From: Purshia tridentata
Lineage: Eukaryota; Streptophyta; Magnoliopsida; Rosales; Rosaceae
Assembly: GCA_003254885.1 (NCBI GenBank)
Contig: QANT01002974.1
Coordinates: 20,217 to 84,216, forward strand
DNA length: 64,000 nt
Direction of reading: 5' to 3'
Made by a program: the position numbers and the translations under genes. Positions 37,001-48,881 of this stretch are shown piece after piece; position 1 is the first letter of the stretch; every line of letters begins with the position of its first letter. The notes below the pieces were generated by a model. It was not told the origin of the DNA, did no database searches, and was given only the letters and a program-made list of their open reading frames with translations.

Positions 37001-40000
37001 AACGCATGATGGAAAACCACCAAGAAGATCATGAATTATAGATCTATAAGTTAAAGGAAAAATAATCAAAATCTTAATTCAATCCCAAGCCCAAAGATTA
37101 CCTTCGGTTATCAAGGACCTAGACACAAGGGGGCTGTTTACTCAACAATGTTTATCCCAATATCTTTGATTCTTCTGCTTTGCTGTTATATTGTTGCTTA
37201 TGAAATGATTTGACTTTTAGGCAAATAAGAGCAGAATTCTATTTGCTCAGAAAAGCTCAGTTTACAGTAACTTGCCCTGTACTATGTGCATAAACACAAT
37301 CATCATCCAGCCAATCAAGTGACTAACGAACAGCATGTGTCTCATACAACGTGCACGTTGTCAATGGGAATGAAAAAGGGATGGATGGCTTACAGATAAG
37401 CCACAAACGCATGCATTATTTTTTAAAAAATAACATCATTAAATCAATCCCCAATGCAGCACACACTGTAAAGCTGTCAATGAAGGTTGCCCATGTCCCG
37501 GATACCCTCCCATCTTAGCTTTCTAGAGGGAGAAATGCAATGAATAAAATCAGAATCTCTTTTAGTGTTAAAAGGAATAGCTTGCAATATAATTACGTTG
37601 GTGGCACCTGTTTGATGGTTGATCAAAAAGCTGAAGGCAGTAGTGAAAAAGTCATTATAGATATTCAAACACAACCCAATTCATTAGAAACCACACCAAA
37701 CTCATATTCCATTTCACTGTAAGTTCACCAATTTTATTTCATTAGCCCTCAGTCCCCCGCGCCCAACCCCCACCCCCCTCCTCCTCTTCCTCTCTTTATC
37801 TTTCAGCTAATAAGAGGACAAAGTTGCACATTTTACTATTATGACAAGTTGACAACTGTACCTTGATGAAATATCATCTTCAGCCATATCTTCAGAAACA
37901 TGTAATGGAACAGAAGCATCAGGCCCTTCTTCTTCAACAAACTCTGCTAAAGCAGCAAGATAAAGACAATATCAAACTTGACGGAAAAAGTAAGTTGAAA
38001 CCGTTCATAACGATTTTTCTGTAGTCAATAAATTTCCTTAAAAGTCCAGTTGGACATTGTTTAAACCTCAAGAATAAATAAATAAAGAAAGAAGCATGGT
38101 AATTTGATATGTTAAATCTCTTTAAGTTTTAGATAACGATTTATAATGTCATATGATACAATATCAATAAATTAAAACCATGGCATTAAATTCTGAATTG
38201 AAAGTAAGTTTCACGTATATGGCTGGGACAAAGCTTAATACATCGTAGAGCTGCGGTTATTGGAAACTTAAAACAATATCATATTGAAGGGCTAAGGTTA
38301 ATGGAAGCCTTAAGCAACAAAATAATTTTGATATACCTAATGGTCGATTGATGTAGTAATTAACTGAGCTACATAATTGTGAGTCACCTTCAGCTTTAGG
38401 CTCCTGGATAGCACATTAACAATGAAAAGAATTAAGAATTTAGAACTACTCACAAAATCTGAATAATAATTAAAAGAAGGATAATAGAATCACAATGAAC
38501 CTGACCTGCATCCAAAAGAAGAACTTCCTATCATCAGTGTTGAACTTAAGTATGTAAACCCTTCCTGATGCTTGATTAACCTGAGTGAAGCAAAAGTGAT
38601 GACATTGAACCTTACTCTAGTTGGGGAAGGGAGGGCAAATCTAGTTCATAGAAGCCCAAATATTAAAAAATTCCAGAAAAAAAGTGAATTATACCTTTTC
38701 AAAAACTGCCTCGTCAGGAAAAACAATTTGATCCTGTGGTACCTTTTGTTAAGGATATTAAAATAAAAAAAGAAGATAAATATAAACCCACAAGTAAAAA
38801 CCAAAACTGGAAATAGCGAATCTATGATGAGAGTAAGCAGTATAAGGTAATTTTTTGAGAAGCACGAAGTACAGAAAAATCAGAATGTACAAAAAAGAAG
38901 GGGGAGAGTTGAGCAAGAATAAACAAAAAGACTTCCAAAAATTAATTTGAACAGCAATAAGAACAATAAGTTAATAACATAATAAAAGGCTTGGAACATT
39001 TCAAGACAAAACATATGTGACACACAGTTCCTGCATCACAAACCAAGACGAGAAGTTGGAGGAACATTTTACAAAAAAAAGAAAAAGAAGCCAGGATACA
39101 TCTTCAACAGCATTGTGAGTCCGATCAAGCCACTGAAAATGCACCAACCCCTCGTCACCCTGATACAAAAAGAAGATAGATTTTACTCTGAAGGGTTGTG
39201 AACTTGTAACAAAAATGAGTTCAAGTAAAATAGGATAGAATGGATGTCAAATTCTATATGCCAGAACTAGAAAAAAGAAAGGTATCTAAAAATTTTGTAA
39301 ACTTATATCATACCCTTGCTATGCGAACAATTCCTTTACGGGGATCAGGAACAACCTTTTTCCCCTCAAAAACCATTTTTCCAGCACGAAACTCCAGCAT
39401 AATTTCCTGCCAAAAGATGTTAGTTTGACAGAGATCATCAAACCATTAAACAGAAAACAAGAGATGTGCACGCACACACATGTGTGTATAAATGTACAGA
39501 ATTCTGCTCTTATTTGCCTAAAAGTCAATCATTTAATAAGCAACAATATAACAGCAAGGCCGAAGAAGCAAAGAAATTGGGATAAACATTGTTGAGTAAA
39601 CAAATAATTTATTTTTCTTTTAGTAGGTAGTATAGAATCATGCTATTTTGAGCTTCTGAATTTGGGTATAGTATTGTGAATTTGTATATTTGCTCCTTTT
39701 TTTGGTGAGGGTTACAAGAAACAAGAAATCCTTCAAGAAATTTTATTAGTATTATAGTATTATGTACAAAACACCGCCAAAGCCAATTATATGGAGGATC
39801 CAAGCATTCAACCAACAAACAAACTGTCAATACCGCATCATACCAATAGTCAATGCAGTTTCAATACCACTCCAATGCTATTATAACTTACAAGTCTTTC
39901 ACCCATCTTGAGGTAGTCCAAACCATCATGTTTACTTTATTTTTTTCAGGAGAAAAAAAAGTAAAAAAGAAGAGAAACACACTATCATGTTTCGACAGAT

Positions 40001-40397
40001 ATGTAACAGAAAAAAGAAAAAGAAAAAGTGCACTGCCTAATCAAATGCAAAGGCCCTAAAATCCCTTTGACTGGAGAATATTAACATTTGCAATGTTGCA
40101 TCCTTATCTTATCTGGGTGATTAAAAGTTTGTCTCTTCTTCAACCAACAGGGCACTTTAAATTTCCATTTTTTTTTTTTTACATAAATTGATCAAACGTT
40201 TCCATAATCTTTTACCCTAGCATATAAACATAAAACTATAAGCTCCAATTCATATGCACAGATATCTCGTTCACATATAAATTCATACACACAACAATTA
40301 GTAGTATCATTTAGCTACCTACGTGTGTGTGTGTGTGTGTGTGTGTGTATTATGTTACCTGCATTTGTGGGACAGCGTTGGCTGAAGACGAACCCAT
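34021..40397 (-). CDS. RPN13: 26S proteasome ubiquitin receptor RPN13/ADRM1
   Basis: Thirteen minus-strand exons: 40359-40397, 39314-39406, 39100-39159, 38695-38733, 38506-38580, 38337-38403, 37862-37946, 36665-36783, 36541-36564, 36281-36375, 36122-36199, 35934-35988, 34021-34163. They sum to 972 bp (323 aa), slightly longer than typical plant members. The N-terminal Pru domain (about 14-105, with [28 protein letters not shown] and [10 protein letters not shown]) docks on RPN2 and binds ubiquitin. The C-terminal DEUBAD domain (about 200-300, with [20 protein letters not shown] and [19 protein letters not shown]) binds the deubiquitinase UCH37/UCHL5 in characterized species. The short acidic tail ends DPMDESK. 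The last intron is 1.77 kb and contains a local tandem duplication. All splice phases agree and no lesion is seen. Confidence 0.95.
34345..34595. repeat. tandem duplication (period about 105-110 bp) in the last RPN13 intron
   Basis: Two neighbouring copies share TCATC...CTCAACC, ACCAGCTACT, TTACTGAAAAA, AAAAGTAAACCC and TTTCTGCCCAATCACC, with scattered differences. On the minus strand the copy nearest the last exon is open for about 100 codons, but no family was recognized. The DNA is richer in C on the plus strand than its surroundings, so it may be a captured fragment or an old repeat. Confidence 0.65.
40322..40349. repeat. (GT)n microsatellite at the RPN13 exon 1 donor
   Basis: A GT dinucleotide run of about 28 bp begins 9 bp inside intron 1 of RPN13 (read as CA on the coding strand). 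Intronic CA runs near donors can bind hnRNP-L-like proteins in animals. Nothing comparable can be claimed here. Confidence 0.9.
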
Positions 40398-41674
40398 TGT
40401 TCAACTTCTCTGTTTGCGGCTTGCAACAGCACAAAACTACAGAAATTCAATAGCAACTGGAGTAAAAGAATATTATTCAATTCCATATTGAATAACCCCA
40501 AAACCCTAGAGTAAGAAAAACATAAACAATAAATATTAAAATCATAATAAAAAAAATAATTACCTTGCAATATATATATAATATTTAATTTTTCTTTTTT
40601 GGTTCCAAAGAGCCAAAGGGGAGGGAGGTAAAAGATATTTGATTTACTGTTGATGAGCGAGCTTTTGAGAGTTTGCTTCAGAAAGGTGTTTTATTTCATG
40701 ATTCTGATTCTGAGTTTTTATTTTGTTTTATTTCAGGATTCTGAGTTTTCTCGAGGAGGGCATGGGTTTCAACTCGGGCATCACTTTCGCAGATATTTAC
40801 GGAAGTGACATTCGGCCAATATTTTGTTATTAAATTTTTAGACACCCTTTGGTAAAAACAGTATTGTTGGACACCCACTACCTTATATTTTCTTTAGAGT
40901 TGATTATATAGACACCATTTGAGATTTATCGTGTTTTTACATGTATCTTTGATATTTCAAGATTGACAGCAAGAATTTTTGAGGGTTTAAATGGTTTTCA
41001 TACAACCATTTATATTAAAGTTAGACAACTATCTCTTGAGCTCAAGTTTAAGTTTGGCCTCAATAGAAAAATAAAACGAAGCACTTAACAACGTATCTTC
41101 ACAAATTAAGAAAAAAACTACGAGATCGCCCCTTTCATTTTGGAGTGACAAAGGGATCGTACTATTCGAGCATTTTTTTCATATTTTTTCTAAAAGTCAA
41201 GAGAAAGTTATAATCAATAGGATTTTCGTAATCCGCTATTCCTGAAAGAAGAATGTAAAATTCTTTTTCTTTCCACAGGGACCAAAAGATTGGATCTAGT
41301 CATAACAAGAATATTTGGTTGATAAATAACTCACTTCTTTGTCTTCAACCCTTTCGATCACTACAAATGCCCACGATCAGTATAACGAGATGTCTCTATT
41401 TATATATATTTTGACTCGAAATAAGAGCAAGTTTGAAAAATGATCTTAGAATGTTTAGGATTGGGCCAGGAAGGTCTCTTAATACCTTCTTTTTTCTTCT
41501 TATCGGAGTCATTTTACAAAAACTTGCCATGATAAGGAAGAAGGGAGGAACAAGCACACTTAGAGAGCGCAGTACAATGAAGAGTTGTATGTTGCATTCG
41601 AGAAAGATGAATCGCTCCCGAAAAGGAATCTAATGATTCTCTCCCAAACAGTAGGATTGAAGGTTTGATGATTT

Positions 41675-41712
41675 ACTTCATGGGCAAGGTCTCTGTAAGT
41701 CCAGGATGGCTA
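41675..41712 (+). pseudogene. trnI-GAU: plastid trnI-GAU 3' exon remnant
   Basis: The sequence gggcaaggtctctgtaagtc then caggatggc corresponds to the anticodon-arm/T-arm end of plastid trnI. A few bases of the T-loop region (the GTTCA core) are missing, and the acceptor end is altered. It cannot fold as a tRNA. Confidence 0.7.
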
Positions 41713-41777
41713 GTTGCGCCAAGTAAAAGAATATAAGAAGCATTTGACTGCTTCATGCATGCTCCACTTGGCTCGAC

Positions 41778-41795
41778 GGGATATAGCTCAATTGG
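41778..41795 (+). pseudogene. trnA-UGC: plastid trnA-UGC 5' fragment
   Basis: GGGATATAGCTCAATTGG matches the first bases of plastid trnA-UGC (acceptor strand and D-arm), preceded by spacer DNA (CTTCATGCATGCTCCACTTG). The tRNA is cut after the D-arm, where rps4 sequence begins. Confidence 0.65.
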
Positions 41796-41796
41796 T

Positions 41797-41931
41797 TTCG
41801 ACTATTCCACAAGCCCGCCAGTTAGTTAACCATAGACATATTTTAGGCAATGGTCGTATAGTAAATATACCAAGTTATCATTGCAAACCTCAATATAGTA
41901 ATACAATGATGGATTGGCAAAAATCTAGAGC
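41797..41931 (+). pseudogene. rps4: plastid rps4 3' fragment
   Basis: Translation gives [20 protein letters not shown] then [12 protein letters not shown], the S4 domain of plastid ribosomal protein S4. Functional copies have VNGRIVD and YRCKPR at the changed positions. Frame is lost soon after CKPQ. There is no start codon or full domain, so it is not expressed as S4. Confidence 0.85.
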
Positions 41932-42485
41932 TACTCATATAACGAATTTGAGTTGGGCGTTTCCATTTGGATTTGAAAATGGAAACCTTTTTTGTAAGTT
42001 TAATGAAGCTTTGATTTTGTGCTTGAGTGTTTCCATTTGAATTTTGATTCAAAATAAATTACTTTTGTGGTCACTATATTAAATTTCGGTTTTAAAACTG
42101 AAAAGGTTTTACTACTTTTCTAATGAATATGCAATTTATTTTTCATAAATGTTTTCGGTATTCACGTGTGAAATGCATGTGCGAGAAAGTTTTCAAGAGT
42201 TAGGAAATCAAGAAATTTTTCCTCACATTAAATAAAAATTAGAAAAGAAAAGCAATATTATTCATTAAAAAGGGGGCATAGTAAAACATGGGGTTGACAT
42301 AGCCTACCGACCAAAGCAAAACCCAAGTGAGCCCCAAAAAATATGAGAAGAAAGACATAAGCAAGTGGCAATATCGTTCATCAGTGCAAGCTGCTAGCAC
42401 GAAGGGGCAATTGGTGGACTGCCTGGCAGTCGCAGACACAACATACAAATTCGCAATTAAGAGTTAGAATTTTAGACGTTGAGAG

Positions 42486-45400
42486 ATGGAGAACAAAGTT
42501 TTCACTCACTATAACCACACTGACCCCTGCGCATTTGCACGTTGGAATACCAAGTATGTACCTCCATCTCTCTTTTCCCTTCGCTTTTTCTTCAAATTCT
42601 CTTACTTTTAATCATTTGTTCAACATGGGTTTTGGCAGGGAAAGCTACCAGTTCATGTCCGCCAGGCCATGGCAACAAGTAGTCGATTTCTATTCCGATG
42701 TGGTGAATGGTCGTACGGCCTTGTCTGCGTTGTTGGGTAATGTTAGTTTGAGTAGGAGTAGCATTTCCAATAGGCTGGAGAGTGTGGCAGCTGCTCAAGA
42801 TAATAGGGGTGGGAGGTGGGCACGACTGACATTCAAGATTGTTGTTTCATATCATGGGGGTTCCTTTGACGGGTGGCAAAGGCAGCCAGGCCTGAACACT
42901 GTTCAAAGGTGGTAGCTTTGCTAGTTTGTTATGTTGTTTTATGGATTTTTAAATTGCCCAAGTTGAGTTTTAATGTGGGTTTGTCCTCCATTGGACCATT
43001 TAAGATGTTTGCTCTTAGTTGTGGCACTTGACACTTGTTCAAGCTGGTAGCTTTTCTAATTTGTGATGTTGTTATTGTGGATTTGAAAATTGCCAAGTTG
43101 AGTTTTAATGTGGGTTTGTCCTCCATTGGACCATTGAAGATGTTTGTTTGCTCTTCTTGTGTTGGCACTTGACAGTGTGGTGGAAAGGTCTCTTGGGAAA
43201 TTTGTTGATGAGAGGAAAGCCCAGATGCTGAAAGACAAAGGTTTACCATTAGAAGGCTCTGCTCTTGTTGCTGGACGCACTGACAAAGGAGTTACAGCCC
43301 TTCAGCAAGTTTGCTCTTTTTGTATGTTCTCATTCATTCCAACATATTATTGTTTACTTTATATATGTCTACTTAGCCACTATAGCTGTTGTTTAAAAGT
43401 TTTTAACTTATCAAACAGAAAAAGAAAATAGAGTAAATTAGTAGCTCCCTTGCTTAAATGGAGTTGGTATTATCAGGCAAAATAAAAAAATGGAGTTAGT
43501 CTTTGCTTGATACTGGGATTGTATAAGGTTAACAAGTGCCCTGCCCTTTATGCTTTTGCTGGAATATTTTCTTTTATCTTCTAAGTAGGAGCGCTCCAAT
43601 GTTTGCACATATGTGTTTTACATTCTTTTGTGATGATATGTCTCCGTGTTTTTTACTCCATTTTCTTTGAAGCCATCGCTATTTATTTATTCTGCTAGTT
43701 GTTTGATATTGGCTTTTAATAGACAACTGTATTTTTCGCTTTTGCCTAATACAGTGTAGTCTTCTCCAAGGTTCAAGTGATCATGTGGAATGAATTTTCT
43801 ATTGTGCCAGCTCATACATTTTGGAAGCCCTTGGGTGGGGTAGGGTGGGTGGGATAGTGGGCTGGGATTAGGATAGATCAGGGTTCGATTCCCTCCAATG
43901 TAGCAAAAAATAACATATTTTGGAGTCTAAATTTTCTCTAATTTTTCTCCATTTGTCTTTTTTAGATACTTGGAGAAAGGATGTTCAATCTCAAGATATT
44001 GCAGATTCCATCAACAGTGCAGCGCCAGGAAAACTCAGGGTCGTATCAGTTACTGAGGTGATTTTTTGTTCAGATTTTCCAAGATATGCTGAAATTGAAA
44101 TCCAATAATCATATTATGGTTCTTCAATTTTTTTAGCACATTGAAGTTGATATCTGTCATCATCACTGCTTCAGATCTTTATCTTCTGCATACCCCCCTA
44201 TAATTATGTATTTTTTTAGTTTCAGTTCTCTGATAGCTAGTCTATCATACTGTAGGTATCACGTGCGTTCCATCCAAATTTTTCTGCCAGATGGAGACAT
44301 TATTTATATATATTTCCATTTAATGATGAGGAGGATGGGGAGCAAAGTAATCAGAGTGGAGATAATGTTCAAAATTTTAAGAGTGACGAAAATCGCCATG
44401 AGCATAAAAATGGATGTGATAAATGCAATGAGCCAAATGTTGGAAACTTAATCACTAGAGACCACAAAGGGCTTGAAACTGAGAAGATACCACGGATATT
44501 CAGCGTAAGCAGGGTGAACCAACTTTTACAGAAACTAGAAGGAAAGTTATTATCATATAAGATGTTTGCACGTGATACCAAAGCATCCAGAAATGAGTAA
44601 GAATTAAGACTCAATTTCTACTGGTAATTGCCAGAATAGTTGGGCTTGAATATATCTATGCATAGGACAGCCAGTGTCAATTGGGAATATGTATGTATGA
44701 AAATCTATGCTCACCAGCTGTTATATCGGAATCTAATGGCTGACGTTTATTCAAAAAAGAAAAGTATTTTTATCTGGATCAAAATCCAATGGCTAGTGAG
44801 CATGGATTCTGTGCTACCCAGTGAGGAGATAATAATTGTGTATGTATGTATGTATGTCACATGAGTGTCTTTTAGTTTCCATAAGAAACATATATATATA
44901 TATATATATATATGTATTTCTATATCAATAGATAATATATGAGTAATGTTCTCTTACTGGACAATCTTAAGTATTCAATCATGGTTCATGACTACATATT
45001 CATGATTTTACCTTATTTAATAATGATTCCACTTATTAATGGATAACCATCATTTTAATTTTATGTTGGAGGCATGCTAGATGCTTTAATTTTTGCAACT
45101 CTTCAGCCCCTGTTTGTAATTGTTGGCTGGGTGAGTTTAACCATTTGGCTGCAATTGAAGGCTTATAATTTTCTAGATTATAGTTTCCCTTTGCAACTCC
45201 AATTTGCATAATCTTGGCTTTGTTCTTTCAGTGCCCCTAAATTATACTATTTAGTAACCATTGGTGCAAGATCATATTAGTTGTCATCCTCACATTTGCC
45301 AGGGAATGGTGTAAGACGTACCTACTTAAATACTTATGGTTTCTTTTTTTTCCTTTTCTTTCATGCCACATGCCCATTGCACTCCTCAGTTCATTTGCTT

Positions 45401-47848
45401 CAGTGTGTGCATATTGTTATACTTCATTGACTGTTCATGATATTCTAGCATAAAAATTGCAGCAATTTTGATGAGGATTGAACTTGATCGTAGTTTGGAG
45501 TGATAATTCTCTATTATAGGATATGGAGGAAAAATTAAAAGAATAACAATAACAATAACAATAACAATAACAATAACAATACACAGGAAGAACAAGTTAA
45601 TATGCATGGGTTTTTCCTCCTCTTACATAATTTTGTATTCATATTGCATGGAAAGAGATGCTTTCTCTTAATTGACAAAGTGAATACATCCTTCTGGACC
45701 ATCATCTAAACTGTCCCTCCTCTTACATAATTTTGTATTCATATTGCATGGAAAGAGATGCTTTCTCTTAATTAACAAAGTGAATACATCCTTCTGGACC
45801 ATCATCTAAACTGATCCTTTTTCTTCTGTTTCTTTCTTTAACTTACTGGACAATACTATTTTAATATGCATATAGTGAACTCTGGTGTGTTTCTGCTTTA
45901 TCTCCTGTAATCATCCCGATCCAACGGCCCAACAGGTTCCGTGGAATGACTAAGAGGTCCTATATAGAATGAACTGATCGCAGAGGTTCAAATGCTACTG
46001 ACAATGTCTGGGTTATTTTAAATCATAGTTTCGTATACTAGGAAATAACTTTGCTAGCTGAATATCCCCTTAATATTGAGGGTAATTGTTTTCCATTTGC
46101 TAACTGTAGCTGTTTGTCTATTTCAGGGGTCCGCCAACTGAGTGTTTTGTCTTCCATGCTCGAGCAAAAGAATTCAAATTACCATGTTCGGTATGTGTTT
46201 GCTACTATTACTAGTCTTGAAAAACTTTTCTGCCTCTACTATTTATATTTTCCTTCTATAATTTAAATCTCTTAGGATCATATCTTTTGTGGAGGATGGA
46301 ACTCATTTTCCACACTCATATGTGCTTGTGAATGTACCCAAACATACATGAGACCATGAGATAACTTGTGTATTTACAAGTTCAGTTCACTGATAGGAAT
46401 AACATATACCATAAGGGGGAAAAAGAAAAGAAAATATGAAAAGAATGATGTACGACTTTGTGGGTCTGACCATAAGAATTGTTTAATTAAATGTTGGAGA
46501 TCTATTATGACGTAATACTTGACAATAAGGTAATTGGAGCCTAACCTCACTGACCGGAAAATATATTTAACATTTATGTGGTGTACTACCTTTTGGAATT
46601 GAAACGATGCATGGTTCTAAAGGGATGCTTCCCTGCAAACAGTTGGGTGTGGGCAACATTGGCTCAATATTTCTTTCTTTACTTTGCGTTGATGAAAGGT
46701 TGGTCTCTGGCATAATATTAAATTTGGGAACTCTTTCTCGCTCATTGTCTCTAGAATATGTGGATTTGAACTTGGATGGACAATTAATATAGGAATAAAC
46801 AGGGAAAGAAAACAGGGGTATTGTTAACAAAGTAGGTCAAAACCCTTTTGCAGTTCTGGAAAATTCCAGCAATTTTGTGCGACAATCAGGATATTTGTTA
46901 ATAATCGAAGAAATTTCAATTGAGGGCCTTGCCTAAGGTAGTAAATGGTGGGGTGTGGGTTATGCAGGCCTTGGATTCTACATAGAAAAGAAAAGTTGTA
47001 AATATTTCGGCATTATTGATGAATATGGCGTTTCCTGACTGGCTTTGAACGAATTCTAACCACGTGTTGCCCTAAATTGTAATGATCTTTTACCTTTAAG
47101 GAGTAAGCGCTTTGCCCATATGTCCACTTATAGTTTTATAGTTACATTGTAATATTGATGGGTGTGCTTGCATTGGATTTAATGTTTTTATTTGGCAGAA
47201 GTTTCATAAATCTGAGTAATTATATCAGTTCCAACTGAAATATTACATTCTTTTTTTCCTGAATGTAGTGACCCCATGAAAGTGTACTTAGAGTAAATAA
47301 TTAATTACTAATAGCACTGTGGTTATGTATAGGAGCATGGAAAAGGAAGAAGGGTTATGTGCATTGAACTGGTTGCCAATCGATTCTTACGCAGGGTAAT
47401 AATTTTACTTGGTCTACTTGTCGCATGATTTTTCTTTGTGACTTAATGTCTTGTCTGGAGGCGGGTTTTGATTTGGTTCTTGCAATATTAGCAACAGTGA
47501 ACTCCTAGGGCATCCTTTAAGATCATCTTTACATCATTGCCATGTTTTGGTAATTCCGCTGGTGCACATGGGCTCTTTATCATTTTGCATTGCCACTAAC
47601 TTCTACACTTTGTAGCCAAAATTAATTAAAAAATTTGGGGGTTACCATTTCTGCAGATGGTTCGGGTTCTTGTGGCAACTGCAATAAGGGAAGCGGCTGC
47701 AGGTGCAGATGAAGATGCATTACTGAAGCTGATGGATGCTTCATGTAGACGTGCCACTGCTCCCCCAGCACCTCCTGATGGCTTATGTCTTGCTGATGTG
47801 GGTTATGCAGAATTTGATCCACAAGATTGCCTCATCTTGAAGGAGTGA
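42486..47848 (+). CDS. TruA-family tRNA pseudouridine synthase
   Basis: Eight exons: 42486-42553, 42639-42908, 43176-43321, 43966-44057, 44256-44596, 46127-46190, 47333-47395, 47657-47848, giving 1236 bp (411 aa). The TruA fold begins with VVSYHGGSFDGWQRQPG. The signature GRTDKGVTA holds the catalytic aspartate (about residue 149). FHPNFSARWRHYLY, FHARAKEF and FLRRMVRVLVATAIREAAAG are further conserved blocks. TruA-type enzymes isomerize uridine to pseudouridine at positions 38-40 of tRNA anticodon arms. The cellular compartment is unclear because the N-terminus (MENKVFTHYNHTDPCAFARW) shows no obvious transit peptide. Exon 5 carries an acidic, charged insert (DEEDGEQSNQSGDN...) typical of eukaryotic variable loops. 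The ATG was chosen because it is the first in-frame one before an 85-bp intron. Intron 2 holds a partial duplication of its own 5' splice site. Confidence 0.92.
42899..43175. repeat. tandem duplication of the exon 2/intron 2 junction
   Basis: Copy 1 (about 42899-43033) runs from the end of exon 2 (TGTTCAAAGGTGGTAGCTTT) through intron DNA to GTGGCACTTGACAC. Copy 2 (about 43034-43175) starts TTGTTCAAGCTGGTAGCTTT and ends GTTGGCACTTGACAG, the acceptor actually used. Both share GTTGAGTTTTAATGTGGGTT and TGTCCTCCATTGGACCAT. The second donor has been changed from AAAGGTGG to CAAGCTGG. Confidence 0.88.
44890..44913. repeat. (AT)n microsatellite in an intron
   Basis: A TA run of about 24 bp in the 1.5-kb intron 5 of the pseudouridine synthase gene. 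Confidence 0.9.
45542..45581. repeat. (AATAAC)n hexanucleotide repeat
   Basis: About six and a half uninterrupted copies of AATAAC in intron 5 of the pseudouridine synthase gene. Confidence 0.9.
45614..45816. repeat. 100-bp direct duplication in an intron
   Basis: The unit beginning CCTCCTCTTACATAATTTTG and ending CATCATCTAAACTG occurs twice with a period of 100 bp and nearly no differences (ATTGACAAAG vs ATTAACAAAG). The close identity points to a recent duplication. Confidence 0.93.
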
Positions 47849-48881
47849 GCGTACTATGACATTAACGCTGGTGTAGCTTCCGGTCCATATCGCAAAGCAG
47901 ACACATTAACATTATGAAAAGGTCTCCATGATTTTGGTGAAAGTATATTAGATGGAAATGAAAGTCATTACTGACCCAAACAAGGAAATGCAATTCTTAC
48001 AATGGCAATGGAATTAAAAATTCACATCCAAAGGGCTTCTTTTTGTACTATCATATATGTTAACTTAATTGTTTTGTTCTTGTTTAATTGTCACATGTAA
48101 CTACTTTCTGCAGAAATTTTTACATACTCGTTGAAATTTGGTTGTGAGGGCGGAGGACAATTCCTGATTAATTATTTTGACGCTGCCTTATATCAAAACC
48201 CACGTGTCTTGGTTTGACGATGCTTTGCAAATGAGTAAGAGATTCTCTGTTTGTTTATGCTTAGATTCACATCGAGCAATAAAAAAAATACATGAAAAAC
48301 AAGTTGAGAATCCAAATCTTTGTAGATACTATAAGTTAACGTAGATGGAGAGTATAGTGATCAATTAGATAATTTATCACTTCGAAACGTAGCAATTTGT
48401 AGCATGTGTAAGAATTGTATTTACTTATAATTTTAGTTGTGCCAACTCAATAGACATTTGTTGCCCAAGGAAAAAACTGATAAAATTTTTGGAAATTATT
48501 TAGCTTATGATCGTATTATTGTAAGGATGCGTGCTTAATTATTAATTAGATGGCTAATTAATGGATATCCTTTTTTTTTTATTTTTTTCTGTTCAATGTG
48601 AAGGAGAGGGATTGTAACTTGGATCTTTTCCAACAAAGTGAAGAGAAATATCACTAAGCTAATAGCTAATTGTTTATTTGAGCCTAGCTCAGTTGTATAT
48701 AAACCCAATAAAATCTTATAGACAAGGAGTTGTTGTCTTGTCTTGTCCTCAAGGGTTTGGACACGTGAGAGAGCTAGATACAAACAAACAAGTATTTCAT
48801 CGATCGCTTAATTGATCGTGCATGCATGGAGAGAGAGAGACTGATCAAAGATCGAGCTGAGAGGAAAAATCTAATTCATCA

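Larger units (their letters stand above)
41118..41931 (+). other. nuclear insertion of plastid DNA (chimeric NUPT)
   Basis: The segment matches, from memory of plastid sequence, the 3' part of the trnI-GAU group II intron, the trnI 3' exon, the trnI-trnA spacer and the first ~18 bases of trnA-UGC. It then switches at about 41796 to the 3' part of rps4. The two parts come from different regions of a normal plastid genome (inverted repeat and large single copy). Point changes and small deletions run throughout, so it is old. It lies between RPN13 and the pseudouridine synthase and carries no functional gene. Confidence 0.85.

Noticed and set aside
41433-41633. Open frame within the plastid insertion
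   Set aside because: It is plastid trnI intron DNA, which does not encode a protein here.
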